Shown here in pieces: positions 17,308 to 25,677 of a stretch of DNA of 64,000 nt. Positions within the stretch are counted from its first letter, which is position 1. Each line of letters opens with the position of its first letter. Where the stretch lies: positions 496,001 through 560,000 of the forward strand of contig NZ_OU015430.1 of assembly GCF_907164845.1 (NCBI RefSeq). Reading direction: 5' to 3'. The DNA comes from Lysobacter luteus. Its GTDB lineage: Bacteria; Pseudomonadota; Gammaproteobacteria; Xanthomonadales; Xanthomonadaceae. The notes under the pieces are model-generated. The model saw only the letters and a list, made by a program, of their open reading frames with translations. It did not search any database and was not told where the DNA came from. The translations under genes and the position numbers were made by a program.

Positions 17308-18537
17308 TCAACCGGGCTTGCCGTCGGCACGGGGAGCGAGGTAGATGCGCCCGATCCGGATCACCCAGGGCGCGAAGGCCACCAGCCAGCCGATCGCCGC
17401 AATGGCATGCCACGTCATCATGTCGGGCAGCACCTCGGCGGCGACGCGGATGGCCGCGACCACCTGGATCGCGATGAACGCGAACCAGGCTGCCGGCGGC
17501 ATCACCAGCGGCCGCCCCGAGTGCCCCTGGGTCACGCGCGTGACCATCGCCACCAGCACGCTGCCGAAGAAACCGACGAACAACGCGTGTGCCGGTCCGC
17601 GGCCGAGCCAGTAAACACCGGTGAGCTCGTAGGCGATGCTCTGGCCCAGGTACAACGCGAATGCCAACGGCAGCCAGGCCAGCCCGATGAACAGCACCGA
17701 GAGGATCCCGGGCTTGTCGCCGCGCGGCCACCAGCGCCACAGCATCAGCCCGGTCAGTACCAGCAGCGGCGCATCGACCAGCCACAGCCAGCCGTACGCG
17801 TGCAGCAGCTCCAGCACCAGGTGGCCGATCGCCAGTGGCCAGAAAGCGGCCAGCAGCCACAACGGCCGCCAGGGCTGGTAGCCCGGCACCACCCGGCTTG
17901 CGAAGAACGGAAACATCCGGTGGGCGACGGTGAGGTACACCGGCAGCAGCAAGCCGAAACTGCCTATCTTGATGCTCGCGAAGGCCAGCAGCGGGGAGCC
18001 GCCGAGCACGAATGCGGCCCAGCACGCCAGGCCGACGAACCCGAGGGCAAGTGCGGCGAAGCACGAGCGTGCATGCCAGTTCCCGCTGCGGTCGCGCAGC
18101 AGCAACTGGCCCAGGATCAGCAGGCCGGCCAGCCAGCCGGCCAGGGTCATCAGCAGGCCAACGGTGATGCCCGCCTCCCAACCCGCGGCGCCGAGCAGCG
18201 TGGCGAGTTGTCCGCCAAACAGGCCGGCCCCGACCGGCAGGTAGCGCCAGCGGTCGATGTCGGGCAGCCCGATCCACTTAGGGAACGTGGTCAGCAGGAA
18301 GCCGAAGAAGAAGCTGGGGAGCATCTGGTACTGCATCACGAAGGCGTGCAGCCAGCCGGCGTATGGGTCGGTCTGCGGCATCGATGGCGCGCCCCAGCGC
18401 GCCGATGCGAGCCACGCGGCCCACCAGGCCATCGCCAGAAGCAGGTTGGTGGCGCCGATGAAGAACATCAGCCGGTGCGGTGCCTCGGCCAGTTGGCGGG
18501 GCGAGAGTCCGGGCGCGGGAGTGGGTCGAATATCCAT
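17308..18537 (-). CDS. nnrS: NnrS family haem- and copper-linked membrane protein
   Basis: 409 residues from ATG 18537, with about 12 membrane helices. APHRLMFFIGATNLLLAMAW, WLHAFVMQYQMLPSFFFGFL, FPKWIG, MFPFFASRV and GRGPAHALFVGFFGSVLVAM are NnrS landmarks. NnrS proteins help cells resist nitrosative stress. The Met at 18573 lies in the regulatory box; transcription is predicted to start at 18538, so the mRNA would be leaderless. It heads the nnrS-sirB2-decarboxylase-lyase operon and stands directly downstream of norB. Confidence 0.93.
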   Translation of the reverse strand: MDIRPTPAPGLSPRQLAEAPHRLMFFIGATNLLLAMAWWAAWLASARWGAPSMPQTDPYAGWLHAFVMQYQMLPSFFFGFLLTTFPKWIGLPDIDRWRYLPVGAGLFGGQLATLLGAAGWEAGITVGLLMTLAGWLAGLLILGQLLLRDRSGNWHARSCFAALALGFVGLACWAAFVLGGSPLLAFASIKIGSFGLLLPVYLTVAHRMFPFFASRVVPGYQPWRPLWLLAAFWPLAIGHLVLELLHAYGWLWLVDAPLLVLTGLMLWRWWPRGDKPGILSVLFIGLAWLPLAFALYLGQSIAYELTGVYWLGRGPAHALFVGFFGSVLVAMVTRVTQGHSGRPLVMPPAAWFAFIAIQVVAAIRVAAEVLPDMMTWHAIAAIGWLVAFAPWVIRIGRIYLAPRADGKPG

Positions 18538-18544
18538 GGTGGCT

Positions 18545-18586
18545 AGGGTGGGCTCCAGCGGTGGTGGGCGCATTGATCCAGGTCAG
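18545..18586 (-). promoter_or_regulatory. Anr/Dnr-type promoter of nnrS, leaderless
   Basis: On the plus strand TTGATCCAGGTCAG (18573-18586). The -10 on the minus strand is CACCCT (18550..18545), 29.5 bp from the box centre. Predicted start 18538, one base before ATG 18537. The box lies between the norB stop and nnrS, so nnrS has its own promoter. Confidence 0.7.
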
Positions 18587-18646
18587 ACTGCGCAAACAGG
18601 ACGGGGCGCACAAGGCGCCCCGTCCAAGGTCCAGCGATAGCGACCG

Positions 18647-20995
18647 TCAGTGGTCGCGCGTCTCGACCACGGCATCGCCGACTTCGGCGCGACGTGGCGC
18701 GATCCACAGCCGCAGCACGAACCAGGCCAGCGCGACTGCGCCAACGCTGAAGATCGTGTCGCCCGGCACACGCATCCACACCAGCAGATCGACAATCGGC
18801 TGCTGCATGAACTCGGCCGAGCGTGCGTACGCGTAGCCGTGCTCGATCGCCGCCAGCAGCTGCATCGTGCCCAGCGGCAGCAACGTCAGCGCCGCCATCA
18901 GTGCCAGGCCGATGTTCAGTGCCCAGAACGACAGCTTGAGCGCGCCGGTGTTCCACACCATCTGCCCGCGCAGGCCGCGCATGCAGAACAGTACCAGTGC
19001 GATACCGAGCATGCCGTACACGCCGAACAGCGCGGTGTGGCCATGGAGCGGGGTCAGGTTGAGGCCCTGCATGAAGTACAGCGACAGCGGCGGGTTGATC
19101 AGGAAGCCGAACAGGCCCGCACCGATCAGGTTCCAGAACGACACCGACAGGAAGAACATGATCGGCCACTTGTAGCGGACCATCCACGGTGTTGCCTTGC
19201 CCAGCTTGTAGGTGTGGTAGGCCTCGAAGCCGATGTAGGCCAGCGGCACCACTTCCAGCGCACTGAAGCTCGCGCCCAGCGCCACCACCGAGGTCGGCGT
19301 GCCGACGAAGTACAGGTGGTGCAGGGTGCCCAGCACGCCGCCGGCCATGAACACGATGGTCGCGAACAGCACCGCGATCGTCGCCGTCGAGGTCTTGAGC
19401 AGGCCCAGGCGGGTGAAGATGAGCGCCATCACCGCCGTCGCGAAGACCTCGAAGAAGCCCTCGACCCACAGGTGCACCAGCCACCAGCGCCAGTACTCGA
19501 CCTCGGAGATATGGGTGTGCTCGCCCCACATCAGGGCCGAGGCGAAGAACAACCCGATGCAGACGGTCGACAGGAACAGCAGGGCAACGATGTGCCGCGA
19601 CTCGCTGGCCTTGCCGTCGGCGCCACGGTCACCACGCAGGATCGGCCACAGCGACCGCCCGACCAGGGTGAGCCACAACAGCAGGCCGATGAACAGGTAC
19701 CACTGCCAGAACCGACCCATGTCGGCGTATTCCCAGCCCTGGTGACCAAACCAGAAGTTGTTCTCCAGCCCCATCTTCTGCATCACCGCGAACCACTGGC
19801 CGGCGAACGAGCCGACCACGATCACGATCAGGCTGATGAAGAGGAAGTTGACGCCGAACCGCTGGAACTTCGGCTCATGCCCCGACAGCGCCGGTGCGAT
19901 GTACAGGCCGGTGCCCAGCCACGCCACCGCGATCCAGAGCACCGCGAGCTGGGTATGCCAGGTCCGGGTGATCGAGTACGGGAGCACATCCGACAACGCG
20001 AAGCCGTATGCCTCCTGGCCTTCGACCTGGTAGTGCGCGGTGATCGCGCCGAGCAGGATCTGGGTCAGGAACAGCGCCAGCACCAGCCAGAAGTACTTGG
20101 CGGTGGCACGCATCGACGGAGTGATGCGCAATGCCGCGAACGGGTCGCGCGCGGGGATCGTGTGCTCCTCTTCGCCGCGGCCGTGGGTGACCGCGTGGTG
20201 CCAGCCCAGTACGGCGATGCCGAGGATGAGGAACAGCACGCTGAAGGCCGACCACACCCACATCGACGGCGGCGGACGGTTGCCGATCAGCGGCTCGCTC
20301 GGCCAGTTGTTGGTGTAGGTGACGCGGTGCGGCTGCACGCCGGCCTGCTCGGGCGCGAGGGTCTCGCCTTCCGCCAGCGGACGCTCGGTGGCGGCCGCCC
20401 AGGCGGTCCACCAGAAGAACGCGGTCAGCGCACGCCGGTGGTCGGCGTCCGGGATCGTGTCGTTCTTCATCGCGTAGGCTTCGCGCAACTCGGCCGTCGC
20501 CGGGTCGTTGCCGAACAGGCTCTCGTAGTGCGCGGCCACGTTGGAGATCGCCAGCGCGCGGTCGCGCGAAAGCGTCACCGTCTGCGTCGACGGGTCGTAG
20601 GTGTTGGCCCGCATCATTTCCTGCAGGCGACCCTGCAGCTGCGCGCGCTCCTCGCCCGGCAACTGCGCGTAGGTCGCCGCGCCACCATCGGCGCGTGCCC
20701 ACAGGTCGAGCACGCCGACCGCTTCGCGATGGAGCCAGTCCGCGCTCCAGTCCGGCGCGACGTAGCCGCCGTGGCCCCAGATGGAGCCCAGTTGCATGCC
20801 ACCAATCGACTGCCAGACCTGGCGGCCGCGCTGGATGTCGTCCTTGGTGTAGATCACGTCACCCTGTTCGGTGACGACGCGTTCGGGCACCGGTGGCGCG
20901 GCGCGGAAGATCTCCGAGCCTGACCACAGCAGTACGGCGAACGACGAGACCAGCAGGATTGCGAGGGCAATCCATAGTTTGCGGGTACTGCTCAT
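18647..20995 (-). CDS. norB: Quinol-dependent nitric oxide reductase (qNor)
   Basis: 782 residues, the length of single-subunit qNor. It reduces two NO to N2O with quinol electrons. The N-terminal extension typical of qNor is present (QRGRQVWQSIGGMQLGSIWG, GHGGYVAPDWSADWLHREAV), followed by some 12 helices with the haem-copper-oxidase core, including RTWHTQLAVLWIAVAWLG, WGEHTHISEVEYWRWW and HHLYFVGTP. The start has a GGGAGA ribosome site and a predicted 21-base leader. No norC is present, consistent with the quinol type. It removes the NO made by NirK. Confidence 0.96.
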   Translation of the reverse strand: MSSTRKLWIALAILLVSSFAVLLWSGSEIFRAAPPVPERVVTEQGDVIYTKDDIQRGRQVWQSIGGMQLGSIWGHGGYVAPDWSADWLHREAVGVLDLWARADGGAATYAQLPGEERAQLQGRLQEMMRANTYDPSTQTVTLSRDRALAISNVAAHYESLFGNDPATAELREAYAMKNDTIPDADHRRALTAFFWWTAWAAATERPLAEGETLAPEQAGVQPHRVTYTNNWPSEPLIGNRPPPSMWVWSAFSVLFLILGIAVLGWHHAVTHGRGEEEHTIPARDPFAALRITPSMRATAKYFWLVLALFLTQILLGAITAHYQVEGQEAYGFALSDVLPYSITRTWHTQLAVLWIAVAWLGTGLYIAPALSGHEPKFQRFGVNFLFISLIVIVVGSFAGQWFAVMQKMGLENNFWFGHQGWEYADMGRFWQWYLFIGLLLWLTLVGRSLWPILRGDRGADGKASESRHIVALLFLSTVCIGLFFASALMWGEHTHISEVEYWRWWLVHLWVEGFFEVFATAVMALIFTRLGLLKTSTATIAVLFATIVFMAGGVLGTLHHLYFVGTPTSVVALGASFSALEVVPLAYIGFEAYHTYKLGKATPWMVRYKWPIMFFLSVSFWNLIGAGLFGFLINPPLSLYFMQGLNLTPLHGHTALFGVYGMLGIALVLFCMRGLRGQMVWNTGALKLSFWALNIGLALMAALTLLPLGTMQLLAAIEHGYAYARSAEFMQQPIVDLLVWMRVPGDTIFSVGAVALAWFVLRLWIAPRRAEVGDAVVETRDH

Positions 20996-21022
20996 TGACG
21001 ATCTCCCGATTCAGTCGACGAG

Positions 21023-21064
21023 ATGTTCGCCCGTGCCAGCGTATTGCACCTTGATTCAGGTCAA
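21023..21064 (-). promoter_or_regulatory. Anr/Dnr-type promoter of norB
   Basis: TTGATTCAGGTCAA (21051-21064) matches TTGAT-N4-GTCAA perfectly. On the minus strand GAACAT (21028..21023) sits 29.5 bp from the centre. Predicted start 21016, leader 21 bases with GGGAGA. The 112 bp beyond the box, up to the regulator's stop, hold nothing I can identify. Confidence 0.78.
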
Positions 21065-21177
21065 CCTGCGCGATCCAGCGCGCCGCCGGACACATGCGAA
21101 CCCCGGGCGCCATGGTGTCGGCCCGGATGTTGTCGATTCATGAACGCCCGTGCACCGAACGTGCCGGACGCGGTCGC

Positions 21178-21942
21178 TCAACCGCGCAGGACGGGCTCGG
21201 CCAGGGCTTCGAGGCGGTCGCGGTCGGCAAGCTCGAGCTCGCGGCGGTCGACCTGCAGCAGTCCGTCCTGCTGGAACCGCCGCAGGACCCGGCTCACCGT
21301 TTCCGGCGCCAGTCGCAGGTAGTTGGCGATGTCGGTGCGTGCCATCGTCAGCTGGAAGCGCGTTGCCGAGAAGCCGCGTGCGGCCAGCCGGCGGGAAAGC
21401 GCGATCAGGAACGCCGCCATGCGCTGGTCGGCGGTCCAGTCGCCCGCCAGAAGTGCGGCCCGGCCGATGTCGCGGCTGAGCAGGCGGAACAGGTGCCGCT
21501 GCAGGCCGGGCAGTTGCGCGGCCAGCACCGAGATCTTGGGGAACGAGAACCGGCACAGCATCACGGTGTCGAGCGCGACCGCGTTGCACGGGTAGTGCTC
21601 GCCGTCGATTGCGTTGAGGCCGATCACCTCGCCGGGCAGGTGGAAGCCGAGCACGTGCTCGCGTCCTTCGCGGTCGATCACGTAGGTCTTGACCGTGCCG
21701 GCGCGGACCGCGGCGATCGCCTCGAACGGGTCGCCCTCGCGGAAGATGTGCTCGCCGGCGCGGAACGGACCGACGTGCTCGACCAGCATGTGCAGGTCCA
21801 TCAGTCCGCTCTTGTCCATGCCTTCCGACAGGCAGGCCTGCGAGAACGCGCAGGTTGAGCAGAAATGCAGCTCGTCGCCGTCGTCGGCGAGCGTGCGCGT
21901 GTCCTGCCGCGGGAACGCGGTCGGGTTCACCGGGTTTTCCAT
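21178..21942 (-). CDS. anr: FNR/Anr family oxygen-sensing transcription factor
   Basis: 254 residues. The N-terminal FCSTCAFSQACLSEGM and the later YPCNAVAL supply the four cysteines of an oxygen-labile [4Fe-4S] cluster. A cyclic-nucleotide-binding-like sensor domain follows, then the recognition helix MARTDIANYLRLAPETVSRV; the E-xx-S-R set is the one E. coli FNR uses to read TTGA half-sites. It is therefore the obvious candidate activator for the boxes in this window. It lies 7 bp behind hemN and should be cotranscribed, so it would sit under its own control. NO-sensing Dnr proteins lack these cysteines. Confidence 0.95.
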   Translation of the reverse strand: MENPVNPTAFPRQDTRTLADDGDELHFCSTCAFSQACLSEGMDKSGLMDLHMLVEHVGPFRAGEHIFREGDPFEAIAAVRAGTVKTYVIDREGREHVLGFHLPGEVIGLNAIDGEHYPCNAVALDTVMLCRFSFPKISVLAAQLPGLQRHLFRLLSRDIGRAALLAGDWTADQRMAAFLIALSRRLAARGFSATRFQLTMARTDIANYLRLAPETVSRVLRRFQQDGLLQVDRRELELADRDRLEALAEPVLRG

Positions 21943-21949
21943 GCAGCCC

Positions 21950-23353
21950 TCAGATCGCGCGCGAGAAGCGGGGCGTGGCGGGCTGGTCGTGGGCCGGCTG
22001 GTCGAGGTAATGGTCGAAGCACATGGCAATGTTACGCAGCAGCAGCCGTCCGCGCGAGGTCGAGACGATCCGGTCGGGTTCGATCCGGACCAGCCCGTCG
22101 TCCACCAGCGGCTGCAGGCGCTCCAGCGACGAGGCGAAATAGTCGCGGAAATCAATCAGGTAGCGCCGCTCCAGCGCACCGATCGGGATCTCGCCCTGGC
22201 ACATCAGGCGCTGGATCAGATCGGCGCGCAGCTGGTCGTCCTCGGTCAGGCGCATCCCACGGAACACCGGCAGGCGCCCCTCGTCCAGCGCGATCTGCCA
22301 GCTCGGCAGGTCGCGCGGGTTCTGGCTGAAGCTGTCGCCGATATGGCTGATCGCACTCACGCCCAGGCCGACGAGGTCGGTGTCGGCGTGGGTGGTGTAG
22401 CCCATGAAGTTGCGGTGCAGGCCGCCGCGCTGCTGGGCGGTGGCCAGCTCGTCGTCGGGCAGCGCGAAGTGGTCCATGCCGATGTAGACGTAACCGGCGG
22501 CGGTGAGCTTCTCGATCGCCAGCTGCAGCAGGCCGAGCTTCTCGGTGGCCGTCGGCAGGTCGGCGGCGTCGATCTGCCGCTGCGCCTTGAACATCTCCGG
22601 CAGGTGGGCATAGCTGTAGACCGCCAGCCGGTCCGGGCGCGCGGCCACCACCGTGTCCAGCGTGCGCGAGAAGCCGGCGTGGTTCTGCTTGGGCAGCCCG
22701 TAGATCAGGTCGACATTGACCGAGCGCATGCCGCCCTCGCGGCAGGCGTCGATGATCGCAACCGTCTCTTCGACCGACTGGATGCGGTTGACCGCCGCCT
22801 GCACGGCGGGGTCGAAGTCCTGTACGCCCAGGCTGGCGCGGTTGAAACCGATCCGGGCCAGCTCGAGCACGTCGGCCGGCGACACGAAGCGCGGGTCCAG
22901 CTCGATCGACAGGTCGCGCTCGCGCGCTTCCGAGAACCGGAAGTGGTTGCGAAGGGTATCGACCACGTCGGCCAGTTGCGCCGGCGCAAGGAAGTTGGGG
23001 GTGCCGCCGCCGAAGTGCAGCTGGATCACCTCGCGGTCGCGGTCGAACAACTCCGACATCATCGCGATCTCGCGGTACAGCCGGACCAGGTAGGTCTCGC
23101 CGCGCGACAGGTCGCGGGTGATGATGCGGTTGCAGCCGCAGTAGAAACACGGACTCATGCAGAACGGCACGTGCACGTACAGCGACAGCCGGCGCGGAAT
23201 CGGGTCGCCGTTGCTGGCAGCCGCCGCGTCGCGCAGCTGCGCCTCGCCGAATGCGCTGCTGAACTGCGGCGCGGTCGGGTAGGAGGTGTACCGCGGCCCG
23301 GGCCGGTCGTAGCGACGCAGCAGGTCGGCGTCGAAGGATGGGTTCGTGTGCAT
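21950..23353 (-). CDS. hemN: Oxygen-independent coproporphyrinogen III oxidase HemN
   Basis: 467 residues. Radical SAM enzyme of anaerobic haem synthesis. VHVPFCMSPCFYCGCN gives the CxxxCxxC cluster motif; GPRYTSYPTAPQF at the start and HFGGGTPNFL are family landmarks. There is no other Met ahead of the conserved N-terminus, so ATG 23353 is secure. The predicted transcription start is the A of that ATG: the mRNA appears leaderless. anr follows 7 bp after the stop. HemN feeds haem to qNor and the cytochrome domain of NirK. Confidence 0.96.
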   Translation of the reverse strand: MHTNPSFDADLLRRYDRPGPRYTSYPTAPQFSSAFGEAQLRDAAAASNGDPIPRRLSLYVHVPFCMSPCFYCGCNRIITRDLSRGETYLVRLYREIAMMSELFDRDREVIQLHFGGGTPNFLAPAQLADVVDTLRNHFRFSEARERDLSIELDPRFVSPADVLELARIGFNRASLGVQDFDPAVQAAVNRIQSVEETVAIIDACREGGMRSVNVDLIYGLPKQNHAGFSRTLDTVVAARPDRLAVYSYAHLPEMFKAQRQIDAADLPTATEKLGLLQLAIEKLTAAGYVYIGMDHFALPDDELATAQQRGGLHRNFMGYTTHADTDLVGLGVSAISHIGDSFSQNPRDLPSWQIALDEGRLPVFRGMRLTEDDQLRADLIQRLMCQGEIPIGALERRYLIDFRDYFASSLERLQPLVDDGLVRIEPDRIVSTSRGRLLLRNIAMCFDHYLDQPAHDQPATPRFSRAI

Positions 23354-23359
23354 GGGGAC

Positions 23360-23401
23360 AGGCTAGGCCCGGTCGGGAACGGCCGCCTTGACCGTCGTCA
23401 A
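23360..23401 (-). promoter_or_regulatory. Anr-type promoter of hemN-anr, leaderless, overlapping the globin stop
   Basis: TTGACCGTCGTCAA (23388-23401) is a perfect TTGAC-N4-GTCAA palindrome and contains the stop codon of the upstream globin gene (23398-23400). On the minus strand the -10 is TAGCCT (23365..23360), the best of the set, 29.5 bp from the centre and 6 bases before ATG 23353. Confidence 0.78.
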
Positions 23402-23820
23402 TTCCGCTTCTTGGTTTCAGGATCCCCGGCGATGGGCAGGCCGAGCGGACGACGTTGGCCATCCAGGCCGAGGCCGTATTTCAGGCTGCCGGCGATACGG
23501 TGGGCAAAGTCGCACAGCACGGCCGCGTTCTCCTCGCCGGTGACCTCCACGGCGGTCTCGCGCCAGAGGGCCAGCCAGTGGTCGAAGTGCGCGGCGTCGA
23601 TCGGGTGTGGCCGGTGCATCGCCATCGGGTTGCCGCGGTAGCGGCCGGTCCGCAGCACCACCGAGGACCAGAAGTCCACCAACGTTGCCTTGTGCTCGTC
23701 CCAGTCGTGGACGGCGGGGTTGAACACCGGTCCGAGCTCGGGGTCGCGCTGGACCTTTTCGTAGAAGCGGTCGACCAGTGCGGCCAGGTCGGCCTCGGTG
23801 AGCGTGTGTGATGCAGCCAT
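23398..23820 (-). CDS. Group III truncated haemoglobin
   Basis: 140 residues. LVDRFYEKVQRDPELGPVFN, DEHKATLVDFWSSVVLRTGRYRGNPMAMH and HFDHWLALWRETAVEV are the group III (TrHbP) pattern; the proximal His is probably the one in AAHFDHWL. Such globins bind oxygen or NO. The start has GGAGG upstream. The gene is 93 bp behind the azurin gene with no box of its own, so it is probably cotranscribed with it. Its stop codon is embedded in the hemN box. Confidence 0.9.
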   Translation of the reverse strand: MAASHTLTEADLAALVDRFYEKVQRDPELGPVFNPAVHDWDEHKATLVDFWSSVVLRTGRYRGNPMAMHRPHPIDAAHFDHWLALWRETAVEVTGEENAAVLCDFAHRIAGSLKYGLGLDGQRRPLGLPIAGDPETKKRN

Positions 23821-23913
23821 CGTGCTGTCAAACCTCCAAAACGAACGCGGCGGCCGCCGATGGTTCGCATCGGAGGCCGCCGCTGCCGGCCGGATGGCCG
23901 GGTCGGGGAGCGG

Positions 23914-24384
23914 TCAGCTGCCCAGGGTCAGCGTGCCCTTCATGATGGACGAGTGGCCCGGGAAGGTGCAGATGAAGTTGTACTGCTCGCCGGCCTTCAG
24001 CTTGGCGACCGGGATCTTGACGGTGGTGGACTCGCCGCCGCCGATGACCTTGCTGGCGGCGATGACGCGCGCGTCGCCGGCTTTGACGTAGTTCGCATCG
24101 GCGCCGGCTTTCATGCCATCGGTGTTGATGCCGGCGACGTCGGAGGCCTTGCCGACCACGAAGTTGTGGCCCATCACGGTCTTGGGCAGCTTGCCGGTGT
24201 GCTTGAGGTTGACGGTAAACTCCTTGCACGAGCTCGGCACCACCAGGCTTGCGGTGGTGAACTTCATCGCGTCGGTGCTCTCGACCGTCGCGCTGCAGGT
24301 CGCGGCCGCCGCCGGGCCGGCCAGGAACATCGCCGGGATGGCCACGGCACCAAGCACGGCGACAAGGGAAAGCTTGCGGATCAT
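23914..24384 (-). CDS. azu: Azurin
   Basis: 156 residues with a signal peptide ending AGPAAAA. The mature part starts TCSATVES and keeps all blue-copper ligands: His in KTVMGHNFV, Cys in FICTFPGHSSIMKG, His in that same segment and the axial Met; Cys residues near the start form the usual disulfide. A periplasmic one-electron carrier, here most likely delivering electrons to NirK. It shares one Anr-type box with divergent fdxA. Confidence 0.95.
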   Translation of the reverse strand: MIRKLSLVAVLGAVAIPAMFLAGPAAAATCSATVESTDAMKFTTASLVVPSSCKEFTVNLKHTGKLPKTVMGHNFVVGKASDVAGINTDGMKAGADANYVKAGDARVIAASKVIGGGESTTVKIPVAKLKAGEQYNFICTFPGHSSIMKGTLTLGS

Positions 24385-24422
24385 GGTTCTTGCTCCAGGG
24401 GGTTGGTCGTTTCGTTGGGCGC

Positions 24423-24492
24423 AGTCTCGCTCCGTACGCGCCGGTACGACTTGACCCAGATCAGGGCCGCGCCATGTCGCCGGCACGACCAT
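24423..24492. promoter_or_regulatory. Bidirectional Anr-type promoter between azu and fdxA
   Basis: TTGACCCAGATCAG (24451-24464) has GAGACT on the minus strand (24428..24423) and GACCAT on the plus strand (24487-24492), each 29.5 bp from the box centre. Predicted starts 24416 (azu, 32-base leader) and 24499 (fdxA, 28-base leader with AAGGA). Confidence 0.7.
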
Positions 24493-24526
24493 GGACACCG
24501 TTCAGCAAGCAAGGACGACACCCCCA

Positions 24527-24889
24527 ATGACCCACGTCGTCACCGAAAACTGCATCAACTGCAAGCACACAGACTGTGTCGAGGTGTGCCCGGTCGACTG
24601 CTTCCATGAAGGCCCCAATTTCCTCGTCATCGACCCGGTCGAGTGCATCGACTGCACGCTGTGCGTGGACGAGTGCCCGGTGGGCGCGATCTACCCGGAA
24701 GCCGATGTCCCCGCCGGGCAGGAACCCTTCATCGCGATCAACGCCGAGCTGGCGCCGATGTGGCCGGTGATCGACAAGCGCATCCCGGCCATGCCCGATG
24801 CCGCGAAATGGGACGGCGTGCCGGGCAAGCTGGCGCTGCTGATCCGCGATGCCACGGTAACCGGCCCCCGCGACCCCGACGCCACCTGA
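24527..24889 (+). CDS. fdxA: 7Fe (3Fe-4S/4Fe-4S) ferredoxin FdxA
   Basis: 120 residues. [20 protein letters not shown] supplies the first cluster set and [20 protein letters not shown] the second. The longer C-terminal tail ([15 protein letters not shown]) is the Azotobacter FdI type. ATG 24527 has AAGGA upstream; an ATG at 24491 would be too close to the predicted transcription start at 24499. It may supply low-potential electrons to anaerobic enzymes such as HemN or UbiUV; that link is inferred. Confidence 0.93.
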   Translation: MTHVVTENCINCKHTDCVEVCPVDCFHEGPNFLVIDPVECIDCTLCVDECPVGAIYPEADVPAGQEPFIAINAELAPMWPVIDKRIPAMPDAAKWDGVPGKLALLIRDATVTGPRDPDAT

Positions 24890-24912
24890 GCACGCCGCGC
24901 GTCTTCAGCGGT

Positions 24913-25677
24913 TCAACCCTGCGGGCTTTCGGCCATTTCCGGACAGTACTCGCGGAGGCTCGGCGGCAGGTCCTGCGGGCACTCGCCGCAGGCACGGTTT
25001 CCCGGCACCGCGTAATCGATGAACTTCGGGTACGGCAGGTCGAGGTTGGCCATCAGGTCGACGAATTCCTCGATGCTGCGCTCGCCGCCCAGCCGCGGGT
25101 TGCGCGCGCGTTCCTGGGCGATGCTGGAAACGCGGCGGCCGTTGTAGTCGTGCGCCGGGTACACCAGTGTGTCGTCGGGCAGCCCGAACAGGCGGCCCCG
25201 CACGCTGTGGTACAGCGCACGCGAATCACCGCTCTGGAAGTCGGTCCGACCGCAACCGTCGATCAGCAGGGCGTCGCCAGTGAACACGCGGTCGCCCGCC
25301 AGCAGGGCGAAATGGTTGTCGGTGTGGCCGGGCGTATGCATGGGGTCGATCCGCAAGCCGCCGACCTGCAGCGGGACAGCGTCATGCATGGCGACGTCCG
25401 TGCACGGCAGGCCGTCCAGCGCCGGCGTCGCGATGCGGCTGCCGGCCTCGCGGCGCAGCATCGATGCAGAGGTGATGTGGTCGGCATGGATGTGCGTGTC
25501 GATGGTCATCACCAGCTTCAGCCCGAGTGCGCTGACCGCCTCCAGGTCGCGTTGCCATGCCGGCATGACCGGATCGACCAGCACCGCTTCGCCGGATTCC
25601 TCGCAGCCCAGCAGGTAGGTGTAGGTGGAGGACACCGGCTCGAACAACTGGCGGAAGATCATCGAAGCAGTCTTCAT
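24913..25677 (-). CDS. MBL-fold persulfide dioxygenase, ETHE1-like
   Basis: 254 residues. THIHADHITSA is the HxHxDH metal motif; HTPGHTDNHFAL and FTGDALLIDGCGRTDFQ complete the iron site in the ETHE1 pattern. Such enzymes oxidise glutathione persulfide to sulfite. It follows a DUF442 phosphatase-like gene with a 4-bp overlap; in Xylella-type Blh proteins the two domains are fused in the same order. It is the last gene of the bigR operon and converges with fdxA. Confidence 0.88.
   Translation of the reverse strand: MKTASMIFRQLFEPVSSTYTYLLGCEESGEAVLVDPVMPAWQRDLEAVSALGLKLVMTIDTHIHADHITSASMLRREAGSRIATPALDGLPCTDVAMHDAVPLQVGGLRIDPMHTPGHTDNHFALLAGDRVFTGDALLIDGCGRTDFQSGDSRALYHSVRGRLFGLPDDTLVYPAHDYNGRRVSSIAQERARNPRLGGERSIEEFVDLMANLDLPYPKFIDYAVPGNRACGECPQDLPPSLREYCPEMAESPQG

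Noticed and set aside
18650..20923. 757-codon plus-strand open frame opposite norB
   Set aside because: Low-complexity composition typical of the antisense of a membrane protein gene in GC-rich DNA; norB is unmistakable.
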